DNA of 64,000 nucleotides from Rhodoferax sp. (GTDB taxonomy: Bacteria; Pseudomonadota; Gammaproteobacteria; Burkholderiales; Burkholderiaceae_C). The stretch covers positions 1-64,000 of the forward strand of contig NZ_JAAFIX010000002.1 of NCBI RefSeq assembly GCF_013297935.1, in the 5' to 3' direction. A model generated the notes under the pieces. That model was given only the letters and a program-made list of their open reading frames with translations, did not search any database and was not told where the DNA came from. The position numbers and the translations under genes are program-made. Positions within the stretch are counted from its first letter, which is position 1. The number at the start of each line of letters is the position of its first letter. Below, in pieces: positions 44,267 through 53,885 of the stretch.

Positions 44267-45124
44267 ATGACCACCACAAACACCGCAACCATCAAGTCCT
44301 TGACCGAAGCCCTGCAAAACGCCTTTGAGCTGCAAGGCAGTGACTGGAATGGAGCCGAGGAAAAGAGCATCGACTTCTCGTCCGCAGACAGCATTGAGAA
44401 CCTTGGCGATGCAAGTGCTTTTCAGCAGTGGAAAGACGGCTTGAAGAATGCGAAGTCCGCCCTGGCCAAGGCCATCCCGCACATCGTCAGCGCAGCAGAA
44501 AAATCCGGGAATGATGGATACATTTTTTTCAATATCCCAAAGCACGAATCCGATGATGAGACTGCTGCACAGGATGTCAGTGATGCACTGATGGCTCTGA
44601 TCCGCGCCTGTGACCAGTCAGACGCGGAATTGGCCGAAGAAATCTGCCAGTTCATCGACGAGATCGAGCAAAGTGCTGCCGGCGGCCACACCATCGCCAG
44701 CGGCTGGAATCATGGAACTAAGCCCGAAGACATTGAGCTGGCCGACGTGGTCAACGCACTTGATCTGGGGCTGGAAGCCTGCAGCGACGAATCGAACAGC
44801 CGTACTGATCTGCAGCACGAAAAAGCAGCCTTTTACCTGGGAATCTTTCGTACCAAGTCCAGCATTGCCGAGCTGGTGGCCGAGAATTTTGCGGCAGACA
44901 TGAAGGAGTCTTTGCCCAAAACCGAGGCATACCGGTACTTCTCTGAGGTCACCGCCCTGAGCGCAGTCGAAGGCCAGATGCTGCTGGAAAAGAATGCCAA
45001 TTCGATTTTCGAGGACTACGAAAACGGCCGCACCGTGTACATCTTTGACGATGAATCATGCGCATCAGTTAAAGATGGCGTGATCTCGGAGATGTCCAAA
45101 GAAGACGCTGAAGCTTACGTTTGA
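44267..45124 (+). CDS. acidic hypothetical protein
   Basis: 285 aa ORF with RBS-like spacing, Asp/Glu-rich. Confidence 0.65.
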   Translation: MTTTNTATIKSLTEALQNAFELQGSDWNGAEEKSIDFSSADSIENLGDASAFQQWKDGLKNAKSALAKAIPHIVSAAEKSGNDGYIFFNIPKHESDDETAAQDVSDALMALIRACDQSDAELAEEICQFIDEIEQSAAGGHTIASGWNHGTKPEDIELADVVNALDLGLEACSDESNSRTDLQHEKAAFYLGIFRTKSSIAELVAENFAADMKESLPKTEAYRYFSEVTALSAVEGQMLLEKNANSIFEDYENGRTVYIFDDESCASVKDGVISEMSKEDAEAYV

Positions 45125-45245
45125 GTCTTCCATGTATAAGCACATACAAGGAAATACCACAACATAGTGCAAAACCCTTCGGGACTCATAGAAAGAGCGC
45201 CACGACAACAAGGAGCACCGAGAATTTCTGGCGGAGCACGAGACC

Positions 45246-45476
45246 ATGGTGCAAGTAAAGCGTGGGCGCTTCCTGCCGCTCAATGGCCACCCCCGCTTCG
45301 CCCGCGCTTGGTTGCATGACTTCGGGATCCGCAACCCAGACATCCTTTGTGACCACCTTAACGCCCTGGCCAACTCCGCGGTGGAGGGCCATCAAAAGAC
45401 CATAGCACTGCGACATGACGAAGTTTTTCGCAAGCTTTTTGACCTCACGCAAGAGAGAGACGGAGATCACACATGA
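45246..45476 (+). CDS. hypothetical small protein
   Basis: 76 aa ORF MVQVKRGRFLPLNGHPRFARAWLHDFGIRNP. Confidence 0.35.
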   Translation: MVQVKRGRFLPLNGHPRFARAWLHDFGIRNPDILCDHLNALANSAVEGHQKTIALRHDEVFRKLFDLTQERDGDHT

Positions 45477-45944
45477 ACTCGAGTATTGAATCCCCCTGGC
45501 AAGAATTTAAAGTGGTGCGCATGACTCGTCACATGCTGCAGAGGTCCGCCCCCCCGGAACATCAAGCCCAGCTCGACCGCCGTTGAACACACCAAGCGCT
45601 TGATCCAAGCCCTGGGGGCCAAATGAAGAAGTCCAGCTCGGATAAGACCTGGTCGGTTTTCCGGACATCACCATACTGTTGTCGCCGACCGAAATTTGAC
45701 AGCGTCAAGATTCCATTGGCGCCAACAACATGTCGTCAGCGACCCCGGAAGCTTCCTCAATAGGGACACCGCATGTCTGACCCACTCAGGCACCACCCAT
45801 TTTCAGTTGCTCAAAGAACAGAGCAGGGAAGCAAACTTCTGGAGTGAAGCGTTTCTGAGGATTGGTGTGCCCAGCTGACCATGGAATCGCGGTGGCAGGT
45901 CCAGACAAAAAAATTCGTGGCATGTCAGTCAGTTTTATTTATAA

Positions 45945-46970
45945 CTACCAGACAACTTTGTCCCCGACGGCATACAGCCGGCAAACCGACTTGGATTTTT
46001 CTTGGCAAAAATTAATTGCCCTTTGTACATGATTGCCTGCCTCGTTGGTACCTGATGCCCACCCAAATCCGCCACCACTTGCGGATTCACTGATTGCAAA
46101 TGCGCGTCCATGACTCACAGGCCGTTCAAGAAACTTTTGGTAATGACTTAAAAGCACTTCGGGATTAGCGTGAGACGGAATCGCTTTCGTGTCATTGATG
46201 TCGGCAAAGCCTGTGGGCTTTGGATCTCCGAAACCTTTTGGGATGTCTATCTGAACACGCTCTTGGCTGGTAACAAAACCCATGGACAAAGCTGTCACGC
46301 CCACATAGGTCTTGCATCCCTTTTCAGGGCTTCTGTCTTCGCAGAACCTGACATCACCTTCAGCCGGAATTTCCAGTCCGCCGTTCCATCCCCCTTTTGT
46401 AAGTCCCTCAACCATGACTTCCTTAAAGGAACCAATATTTGGGATGTTCCGTTGATAGACCGCTAACTGCGTATCCGGAAACCGTGTCTCTAACTTTTGT
46501 GTCCTGTAGTCCACAGGAACTTGTATATCGATAAAGCTTTTTTGTACTGGGAGTTCCTGGGCGAACTGACGTTGCACACCACCTGAAAAGTATCTACTGC
46601 AAAAAAGATCGCAGCGCCCCATAACTACGGTGTCGATCTTCAGCGTGCGCATACGTTCACTGATGTATATCTCGCCCCCTGCTACTTCTGGTCGAAGGCT
46701 CGTGGTGTGAAAGAACACGACTCTCTCAACTTTGAGAGTTGGGTCATTCGTGTATTTTTTCCATGGTGCCTCCATCAAAGGATTCGGTAGTGCGTTGCGT
46801 AAATCTGACGCCCATTCTTGCAAAGGGCCGGACACGAAGATCGTCGTACCAACGCGAGTGAAATATGGATTAACGGCCGGTGGTGGGGCGTCGTTCATCT
46901 GAGCAAAAACGTTACCGACGATGAAGATCGCCGTGAAAGTTGCCACGTTCTTTAAGGCTTGAATTTTCAT
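45945..46970 (-). CDS. secreted hypothetical protein
   Basis: MKIQALKNVATFTAIFIVGNVFAQ signal peptide from ATG 46970. Confidence 0.65.
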   Translation of the reverse strand: MKIQALKNVATFTAIFIVGNVFAQMNDAPPPAVNPYFTRVGTTIFVSGPLQEWASDLRNALPNPLMEAPWKKYTNDPTLKVERVVFFHTTSLRPEVAGGEIYISERMRTLKIDTVVMGRCDLFCSRYFSGGVQRQFAQELPVQKSFIDIQVPVDYRTQKLETRFPDTQLAVYQRNIPNIGSFKEVMVEGLTKGGWNGGLEIPAEGDVRFCEDRSPEKGCKTYVGVTALSMGFVTSQERVQIDIPKGFGDPKPTGFADINDTKAIPSHANPEVLLSHYQKFLERPVSHGRAFAISESASGGGFGWASGTNEAGNHVQRAINFCQEKSKSVCRLYAVGDKVVW

Positions 46971-47131
46971 ATTGTTACTCCCTAGAAGAAAGTAATTCTC
47001 TACCATTCGGCAGATCCCGAAGATTGGAAACACATGATTTCTGGATTTGCGGAGCACCCCACCAGCTCCACGCATCAAAGGTCTAGATTCGTTCAGAAAT
47101 TGAACTTGAGGAGCTTCTTTCACACGGGTCA

Positions 47132-47494
47132 TTACTGACATGATTCAGTCAATAGACTCGTGGGGAGAGATGTGGCTCCCACCTCCCAGACGTCGTGGTA
47201 CATGTGGGCGCGAGCTGCACCTTGAACCTTACCCACTTGGCTCTTGAAGTTGCTGTAGTCCAAGTCGTTCACCATCGTGGCCATTGCCAACGCCACTTCG
47301 GCCTTGGGGGCTACCGCGCGGAAGCGGTAGTCATTGGATTTGCTCTCAGTGATCTCGCCCATACCGGGCAGGAACTTGTCACGTAAAGCCTCTAAGTCCG
47401 AACGAACTCGTGCACGTACTGTCAACGTGTTGCTGCCAACATCGCTGGATTTCTGCACCACACTAAAGAAACCTACTGGGGTGATGAGCCACAT
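47132..47494 (-). CDS. conserved-looking hypothetical protein (120 aa)
   Basis: MWLITPVGFFSVVQKSSDVGSNTLTVRARVRSDLEALRDKFLP...YHDVW. Confidence 0.65.
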   Translation of the reverse strand: MWLITPVGFFSVVQKSSDVGSNTLTVRARVRSDLEALRDKFLPGMGEITESKSNDYRFRAVAPKAEVALAMATMVNDLDYSNFKSQVGKVQGAARAHMYHDVWEVGATSLPTSLLTESCQ

Positions 47495-47570
47495 CGCTAC
47501 CTCTCCTTATGATTTGAAGACCGTTTGACTGCGGTCTGTAGATCCGTTTGTCTTTGGATTGCCGGCGTAT

Positions 47571-48149
47571 CTATCGTGGGGTCTGCCTCAGACCCGCAGC
47601 TTCAGAAAATTCCAGATGACGGGCGTAGACACCGTCGAATACAGCCTCCAGGCGCGCATGCGTCCCCCGAAGCTGTTGGACAACCTGTGCAGCCCAGTTG
47701 AAATACTCTTTCTTGCGCTCTGGTGACCAATCCGCAGGCGGCGAGGCCAAGATGTCTCTCAGATTGCAGATCTTGTCGGCCAGCTTGACCAACTTGGCAC
47801 ATCCACTAATGTGAGCCGCATGCTCTACCTGCAGGCGTTTGCGTTCTGCTTTGGGCAGTGCTTTGTCATCCGTGACTTCCATCACCACAGAAGCAATCTC
47901 GGGTCCAAACTGACGAATCAGCTCTTCCTGGGTGGTGTCGGTGTCTTCGATGGTGTCGTGCAGCAAGGCCGCACAGATGACCACTGGGTCTTGAACACAT
48001 CCCTCATTACTCAGCACATTGGCCAGCGCCAATGGATGGTTGATGTAGGGTGAAGACGAGGCGTCTTTGCGACGCTGGTTCTTGTGTTTGGTAGCCGCAA
48101 AGGCAGCTGCCGCCATGGCCAAGCCTAACGGATGTCTGGTGTTTGTCAT
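47571..48149 (-). CDS. HD-domain hydrolase, SpoT/MESH1-like
   Basis: AAFAATKHKNQRRKDASSSPYINHPLALANVL, AALLHDTIEDTDTT, KLVKLADKICNLRDI. Confidence 0.85.
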   Translation of the reverse strand: MTNTRHPLGLAMAAAAFAATKHKNQRRKDASSSPYINHPLALANVLSNEGCVQDPVVICAALLHDTIEDTDTTQEELIRQFGPEIASVVMEVTDDKALPKAERKRLQVEHAAHISGCAKLVKLADKICNLRDILASPPADWSPERKKEYFNWAAQVVQQLRGTHARLEAVFDGVYARHLEFSEAAGLRQTPR

Positions 48150-48195
48150 ATTCTTTCCTCCTTGAAATCAATATTACATTATCATCATTTTGATC

Positions 48196-48220
48196 GCAAC
48201 ACAATTATTTAATTGATTGC
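48196..48220. promoter_or_regulatory. candidate operator palindrome between HD and WYL genes
   Basis: gcaacacaattatttaattgattgc imperfect inverted repeat. Confidence 0.5.
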
Positions 48221-48288
48221 AACATCTGCAAAGAAGGCTAGAAAGGCGGCACAATCGTTATCCAAGTCAGAAAGTACCTTTTTTCACC

Positions 48289-49218
48289 ATGTCACACCCC
48301 AAGCTATCGGACTTCAGTCACGCCCAGCGCGACCGCTTGGCGTTCATCGAACTGCGCTTGTGGTTCGTGGGTGAGTTCCAGCGTCAGGATTTGGTGAGCC
48401 GCTTTGGCATCCAGTCCGCCGCAGCTACCCGAGACATGGCGCTGTACAAAGAGCTGGCCCCCGACAACATTGACTACGACACACGCAGCAAACGCTATGT
48501 ATTGGCTCCGGGCTTTGTGCCGGTGTTCGATTACCCAGCAGCCCGTGTACTGACCTGGTTGACCCAAGGGTTCGGAGATGGAGAACCTGCCCCATTGAGG
48601 TCATGGGTGGCGTGTGAAACACCCTCTGGGATTACCCAACCTTCGTTGGCTACTTTGGCTGCAGTTACCCGAGCCATCCATCACAAGGTCGCACTGCGGA
48701 TTGCTTACTACTCAGTGAGTAGTGGCAGAAGCATCCGGGAGATCGTGCCCTTTGCCCTCATCGACACAGGACTGCGTTGGCATGTTCGAGCCTTCGACCG
48801 TAAGTCCCAGGAGTTTCGAGACTTTGTGATCACGCGTATCGAGACTCCTGAGTTCCTGGTATCAGACATCGTGCAAGACCACGAGCGTTCAGAGCAGGAC
48901 ATTCAATGGACTCGGATTGTGGAGCTGGAACTGGTACCTCACCCGGATCGTCCATATCCAGAGATCACGCTTATGGATTATGGAATGACGAACGGAGTTC
49001 TGAAGTTGCGTACCCGTGCAGCGACGGCTGGCTACATGCTTCGCAAGTGGAGTGTGGATTGCTCAGCAGACCACCGATTGGACGGCCCGGAATACCGGCT
49101 TTGGTTGAAGGACCATCTCACCTTGTATGGGGTGGGGAATGCGATGTTGGCGCCTGGGTATTCCAACGCGGGATCAATACAAGCAGGCATAGCGAAGGCT
49201 GCTGGCTTGCAGCCTTGA
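48289..49218 (+). CDS. WYL-domain transcriptional regulator (wHTH-WYL)
   Basis: N-terminal wHTH (LWFVGEFQRQDLVSRFGIQSAAATRDMALY), WYL region (ALRIAYYSVSSGRSIREIVPFALIDTGLRWHVRAFDRKSQEFRDFVITRI). Confidence 0.85.
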   Translation: MSHPKLSDFSHAQRDRLAFIELRLWFVGEFQRQDLVSRFGIQSAAATRDMALYKELAPDNIDYDTRSKRYVLAPGFVPVFDYPAARVLTWLTQGFGDGEPAPLRSWVACETPSGITQPSLATLAAVTRAIHHKVALRIAYYSVSSGRSIREIVPFALIDTGLRWHVRAFDRKSQEFRDFVITRIETPEFLVSDIVQDHERSEQDIQWTRIVELELVPHPDRPYPEITLMDYGMTNGVLKLRTRAATAGYMLRKWSVDCSADHRLDGPEYRLWLKDHLTLYGVGNAMLAPGYSNAGSIQAGIAKAAGLQP

Positions 49219-49414
49219 ATAAAGATCGGATAGTGGAAAAACGCAGAATGAAGACGAGTTATGCGAGCCATCATGCCAACGACTAAACAGAGGTAGCCGT
49301 AGCCACAATCTCCGCGCTCAGCACTTTTGCCACGTTTGGCCATTTTTTCTCGCAGTTTTTGCGGGCTATCAAGCTAGGCCTGCTTGAAACATTTAGTGAA
49401 CAAAAGAAACGACG

Positions 49415-49993
49415 ATGTCAGACAGACAATTTTCACCTATCCCCGGTACAGTGTTATCAGCGGAGCAGCAACAAAAATTAAGGCTCGAACTCGCGAGTAG
49501 CGGAAAATTCTCCGAATTCATAGACATGGCTCAACCGCTCGAACATGCTTTATTCTCCTCGGCAAGTTCCCTGTACGAGTTCTTTCACGCCAACGGTTAC
49601 ATGATATTGCGAACCGATTGGGAGCAGACGCATGTACCCAATGTGCCTCGTAGCTACTTAGGTTGGGTGTATGCGTTCTATACCATTGAAGACTTCCCAC
49701 TTTATATCGGCGAAACTGGACGAACCTTTGCTGCTCGTTTTGACGAGCATGAAAAAGATGGCCAACCGTGGTGGCCCGATTGGCACGCAGTGAAAGTGCT
49801 GCCTTGTCCCACTCAGTCCATAAGGAAAATATTTGAGTCCCTCATCGGTCTCGCCGGCGGCTACGCAGCTAACAAGATGCAGCCTGTAGGTGTTGACAAT
49901 CTTCTAGATGAGGTTGTTTATTCTTTGTTACTGCTAGGAAACAAAGAGAAATGCCCTCCGATTTTTCCTACTATTTCTCCACCGCTGATTTAA
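49415..49993 (+). CDS. GIY-YIG-like nuclease domain protein
   Basis: GWVYAFYTIEDFPLYIGETGRTFAARFDEHEKDG ... ESLIGLAGGYAANKMQP. Confidence 0.65.
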   Translation: MSDRQFSPIPGTVLSAEQQQKLRLELASSGKFSEFIDMAQPLEHALFSSASSLYEFFHANGYMILRTDWEQTHVPNVPRSYLGWVYAFYTIEDFPLYIGETGRTFAARFDEHEKDGQPWWPDWHAVKVLPCPTQSIRKIFESLIGLAGGYAANKMQPVGVDNLLDEVVYSLLLLGNKEKCPPIFPTISPPLI

Positions 49994-50689
49994 AGTGAAT
50001 GCCACAGCCCTGCTCAGTGCTGAAGTTTGCTCCAGCCATTCGTTGGGCTGCAAAAGCTGCAACTAGGCTGGCCATCGACCTGCACTGCCATTAAATAGCG
50101 GGGTGAATCTTACTGACAGGTATGGGGCGAGGATAGGTCCCAAAAGCGGTCATGCGCTATGGGCAGCAACTTGCCTAACGCTGCGCCTGCACTCCCCTTG
50201 TACTTTGGAATACTGTAAGTACCGAGATTCAAGATTTAACCCGGTCCAAGTTTTTCGCGGTATCCCCCGTTATCAAACTTGGACACGTTAAGTTACCCAT
50301 AGGATCCGTGGTCAAGGCTGTGAATAAGTCACACAACGAGTACGAAAAACCACGCCCAGCCTAGCATCCCAGACGGTGCTCATTTTTTGGGCATACAGCA
50401 TGCCAATGCCCTGTGCTACCAAAACAGGGCGGACGTCGATCACCGCGACGCCCCCTCCCACTCTCCTGAGCACTGATTGTTTGGTTACGCTGGAATTCAG
50501 AGTTCTAACTGAAGGCTAGAAAAAAAGCGGACTCCTAATCGACCGCCTGCGCCTCCAAAAGGCCTAATTTGGGACGAGTCCACCAGACCCGCTCAAAATT
50601 TTTCGGAAGCCAAAAATACAGTTTCCCGACGCCGCCAAACCACCCCACAAACCCGTCCAAATGCACCTAGGACGCGAAAACGTGAAGGG

Positions 50690-51146
50690 GTTCACGGCAC
50701 CAGGAAGGTGGCCCCAAAAAATGGCTGAGTTTAGAGCTGGTCTGGCAGAACAGCTCAAAATCCAATGCGCCTTTTCTGTGATGCCGCGGTCGGGATTTCG
50801 GGCCAATCGGACACCCTGATCCGCTTCCTGCCGTCTGCCACTGCGGTGGCGATGGCGCACTCCATACGCACCCGCGCTTCTCGTGGGCTCAGCCCTTCGG
50901 CAAGGTAGACCACTTCTTCGGACACCGTCTTTGGCAGGCCAAGCCCGATCTCCCGGGCAAGGGCCGCGTAGATGCTGCGCACGACGTCGCGGTGCTGGTC
51001 GGTGTCAGGGGCTGGGATGTGAAAAACTGTCATGTGTGACAGCAGGGGCTCAGGAATTTTTGTGGCGTCATTGGCTGTCAGAAAGAACCGGACGCGGCTG
51101 ACATCCATCAGCGCATCTGGAACGGACTGATCTTGGAATCTCGAGG
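50690..51146. repeat. direct repeat copy 1 (ATPase 3' region; copy 2 at 54777..55233)
   Basis: Aligned with constant 4087 bp offset, e.g. aaaaaatggctgagtttagagctggtctg and the ATPase C-terminal coding sequence. Confidence 0.85.
50755..51146 (-). pseudogene. C-terminal fragment of AAA+ ATPase, truncated by IS3-family element
   Basis: SRFQDQSVPDALMDVSRVRFFLTANDATKIPEPLLS... nearly identical to the C-terminus of the 54842..56116 ATPase; homology ends at the IS boundary. Confidence 0.85.
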
Positions 51147-51209
51147 TGAAGCCCCCTTGAAAACCTGAGCCAGTTGGGAGTAGAGAGTTCCAACCAATGG
51201 AGTCTCTAC

Positions 51210-51476
51210 GTGAAGAAATCAAAGTTCAGCGAAAGCCAAATCGTCGGCATCTTGAAAGAGGTCGAAATGGGAGCCCGGGTCGGTGAGACGTGCAGGAAGC
51301 CCGGAGTCAGCGAGCCCACCTATTACAAGTGGAAAAGCCAATACTCAAGCATGACGATGCCGCACCTGTCACAACTGCGTGAACTGCAGGACGAGAATGC
51401 CCGTCTCAAACGCATGTACGCAGATCTGGCCTTGATGCACAACGCATTGAAGGATGTTGTTGACCGAAAGCTCTGA
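51210..51476 (+). CDS. IS3-family transposase orfA
   Basis: VKKSKFSESQIVGILKEVEMGARVGETCRKPGVSEPTYYKWKSQY. Confidence 0.88.
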   Translation: MKKSKFSESQIVGILKEVEMGARVGETCRKPGVSEPTYYKWKSQYSSMTMPHLSQLRELQDENARLKRMYADLALMHNALKDVVDRKL

Positions 51477-51479
51477 CCC

Positions 51480-52269
51480 CGCAGCGTCGCGAAACGGTTG
51501 TGCAATCGTTGATAGCCGACCATGGCATGAGCCAGCGCCAAGCCTGCATTGCCAGTGGCGTTGCCCGCTCGACACTGCGCTATCTGCCTGTGCCACGCGA
51601 CGACTCCGGGGTAATCGCCTTCATTCAAAACCACATGGCACTGAACCCACGCCATGGATTTGACCTACTCTATGACAGCGCGCGTCACCAAAAGCGGCCA
51701 TGGGGCAAGACAGTGCTGTGGCGTGTGTATTGCCAACTGCGGCTGAACCGCCCCGGCGCGGCAAGAAACGGCTCCCTGACCGAATCAAGCAGCCATTGCA
51801 GGCAGCGAGCCAACCTAACCAGGGCTGGAGCTGCGACTTCATGTCCGACGCGCTGTGGTCAGGACGACGATTCAGGACGTTCAACGTCATCGATGAATAC
51901 AACCGGGAGGGTCTGCGTATTGAAATCGACACAAGCTTGCCAGCAGCGAGAGTGATACGTGCATTGAGTGAATTGGTCGAAGTACGTGGAGCGCCGCTGT
52001 CCATTCGCCTAGACGCCGGCCCCGAGTTCATTGCCCACGCGTTGGCCGAATGGGCCAAGACCAAGGGCATTGCACTGAACCACATCCAACCAGGAAAACC
52101 GACCCAGAATGCCTACGTCGAAAGATTCAACAAGACCTATCGAACCGAGGTGCTGGACTGCTACGTCTTCGATTCACTGCACGAAGTCAGGCAGATGACC
52201 GCGGACTGGCTGCATCGATACAACCACCACCGACCACACGAATCGCTGGGCCGTATTCCGCCGGTCTAG
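51480..52269 (+). pseudogene. IS3-family transposase orfB (frameshifted)
   Basis: Frame 2 ORF to YCQLRLN, then homology continues in frame 1 from PRRGKKRLPDR (about 51748) to HRPHESLGRIPPV. Confidence 0.8.
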
Positions 52270-52484
52270 TACCGTGTGAAACAATTCTCAAACCTCTACT
52301 TCTAATTGGTTCAGGAATTCGAGGGGGCTTCAAGCAGCGATCGGGCCGCCAGACGCACTTTCGCTACTTAGCCTCCCTCCCCAGAAATCTTGTTTTGTGG
52401 GGCAATCATAGAGGCGAAAAGCGACGGTGAAGAAATTTACCGCCCAGACAATTGGCATGACAGACATGGCGAAACAACCCCAAC

Positions 52485-53885
52485 TCAGTTCACTTCTAAC
52501 AGGGCAGAGTGCAAGTCCGCTTTGAGAGGACCGCTGACTGAAAGCTTCAACGCATAACCAGTCGTATCGAAGATCGCGTTTTGAATAAGACTCAAATCCA
52601 GCTCTGGAGTGTTGGCCGTGAAACCGTCATGCTGCAACAGGAGAATGTTTTCTGAAAAAACATTGTGAGCCGCCTCCAAAGCGACTGATTCAACGCCCTG
52701 GAGGAGATGTGCCAGCCTATGCCGCGCCTTCTTGCCGGCAGTACGCATGACCAAACCGCAAGCATTGCGCAGACCGCCCCGGAACGGCCGATGCGTTTTG
52801 AGAATAACTGAGCTCGCCTTGGCGACATCCCCAGCCAACGCTTTGAAAAAATGGTGTTGATACAGGGCTCTCGCGGCTTCGACTCCACCAAGCATCTCTG
52901 GAATTGCGGCGTCCGGATCTTCCGATAGCCCCGCACCATAAACCAACGCAAGCAGCGCCTTTTTTACCTGCCGAGGTGTGAGACCCAAATTGACCGCCAA
53001 ATCCGCGCGAATGGTGGCCTTGTTATTCAAATACTCTTCAATCACTGCGCATTGAAGCCCAGCTTTGGCTGCCATTTGCATGAGTATTGCGTAATGACAA
53101 TTTTCGATGTCATAGTCCCACATTCCGTGCAGTGCGGAGTACCGCACCTGTCGATTGACGGCCTGTAAATTGATGCCCTGCGCGTACATACGTCCGCTAT
53201 TTGATTGCTGGTACTTGTGAATTACGCAGCCAGGCGCTACTGAGTTGTTCGCGTGATGCAAGACAGTGCGAATTGCGTCGAGGACAAAGCCCGCATTTTT
53301 TTTGTCCACCGGCCAGTGTGAACTTTCGTCAGCGTGGGTTTTGGCAAGTTCAGCTTGGATTTCCAATTCAAACTGGCTCAACTGCTTCACGTTAACGGGC
53401 ACTTCCGAAAGAACCAGGTTCGCGTTCCACCCGCACCTTGTTGCTTCTTTGCCGTGGTCAGTAGTCCGTTTTGCCATCAACCCATTTCTGGGTGACTTGT
53501 GTCGAACTTCGCCATTGCCGGATAGCAATTTAGTGGGACTCTCTGGAGTGTTCGCAAAAAAATCTTTTCGCAAAACCTCAACATTCGCGGTCAGTTTGAA
53601 AGGTTTGGTTCGACCCTCGATCTTTGACCAATCGTCAACAACCTCAAAAATGCGCAGCTTTGCGTTGAGTCGATTGAATTTATCTCGACCGAAATTTCTT
53701 TCCAGTTCAACGTAAGAAAATGAAGCCCAATCACTAAAGTGCGAATGCTGTCGGTATCTTGATGCCGACTGGAGAATCATGCTGGCAAGTTGTGTTTGGG
53801 TGCTCAACTCAAGCGCGGAATATCCAAACAAGTTCGCTGCGAGGTGATTTCTAAAGGCGTCTGAAATATAAGCATCTCTAATCAT
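52485..53885 (-). CDS. putative compact family-A-polymerase-like protein
   Basis: GRMYAQGINLQAVNRQVR...WDYDIENCHYAILMQMA (motif A-like), RQVKKALLALVYGAG (motif B-like), ILLLQHDGFTA (motif C-like); N-terminal wHTH-like region; start may be 53918. Confidence 0.55.
   Translation of the reverse strand: MIRDAYISDAFRNHLAANLFGYSALELSTQTQLASMILQSASRYRQHSHFSDWASFSYVELERNFGRDKFNRLNAKLRIFEVVDDWSKIEGRTKPFKLTANVEVLRKDFFANTPESPTKLLSGNGEVRHKSPRNGLMAKRTTDHGKEATRCGWNANLVLSEVPVNVKQLSQFELEIQAELAKTHADESSHWPVDKKNAGFVLDAIRTVLHHANNSVAPGCVIHKYQQSNSGRMYAQGINLQAVNRQVRYSALHGMWDYDIENCHYAILMQMAAKAGLQCAVIEEYLNNKATIRADLAVNLGLTPRQVKKALLALVYGAGLSEDPDAAIPEMLGGVEAARALYQHHFFKALAGDVAKASSVILKTHRPFRGGLRNACGLVMRTAGKKARHRLAHLLQGVESVALEAAHNVFSENILLLQHDGFTANTPELDLSLIQNAIFDTTGYALKLSVSGPLKADLHSALLEVN

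Larger units (their letters stand above)
51147..52332 (+). mobile_element. IS3-family insertion sequence (degraded)
   Basis: Terminal inverted repeats TGAAGCCCCCTTGAAAACCTGAGCCAGTT / TGAAGCCCCCTCGAATTCCTGAACCAATT enclosing orfA and orfB with DDE rve domain. Confidence 0.88.

Noticed and set aside
45480-45940. Degenerate coding remnant
   Set aside because: Only short broken ORFs; no family recognised, so not annotated.
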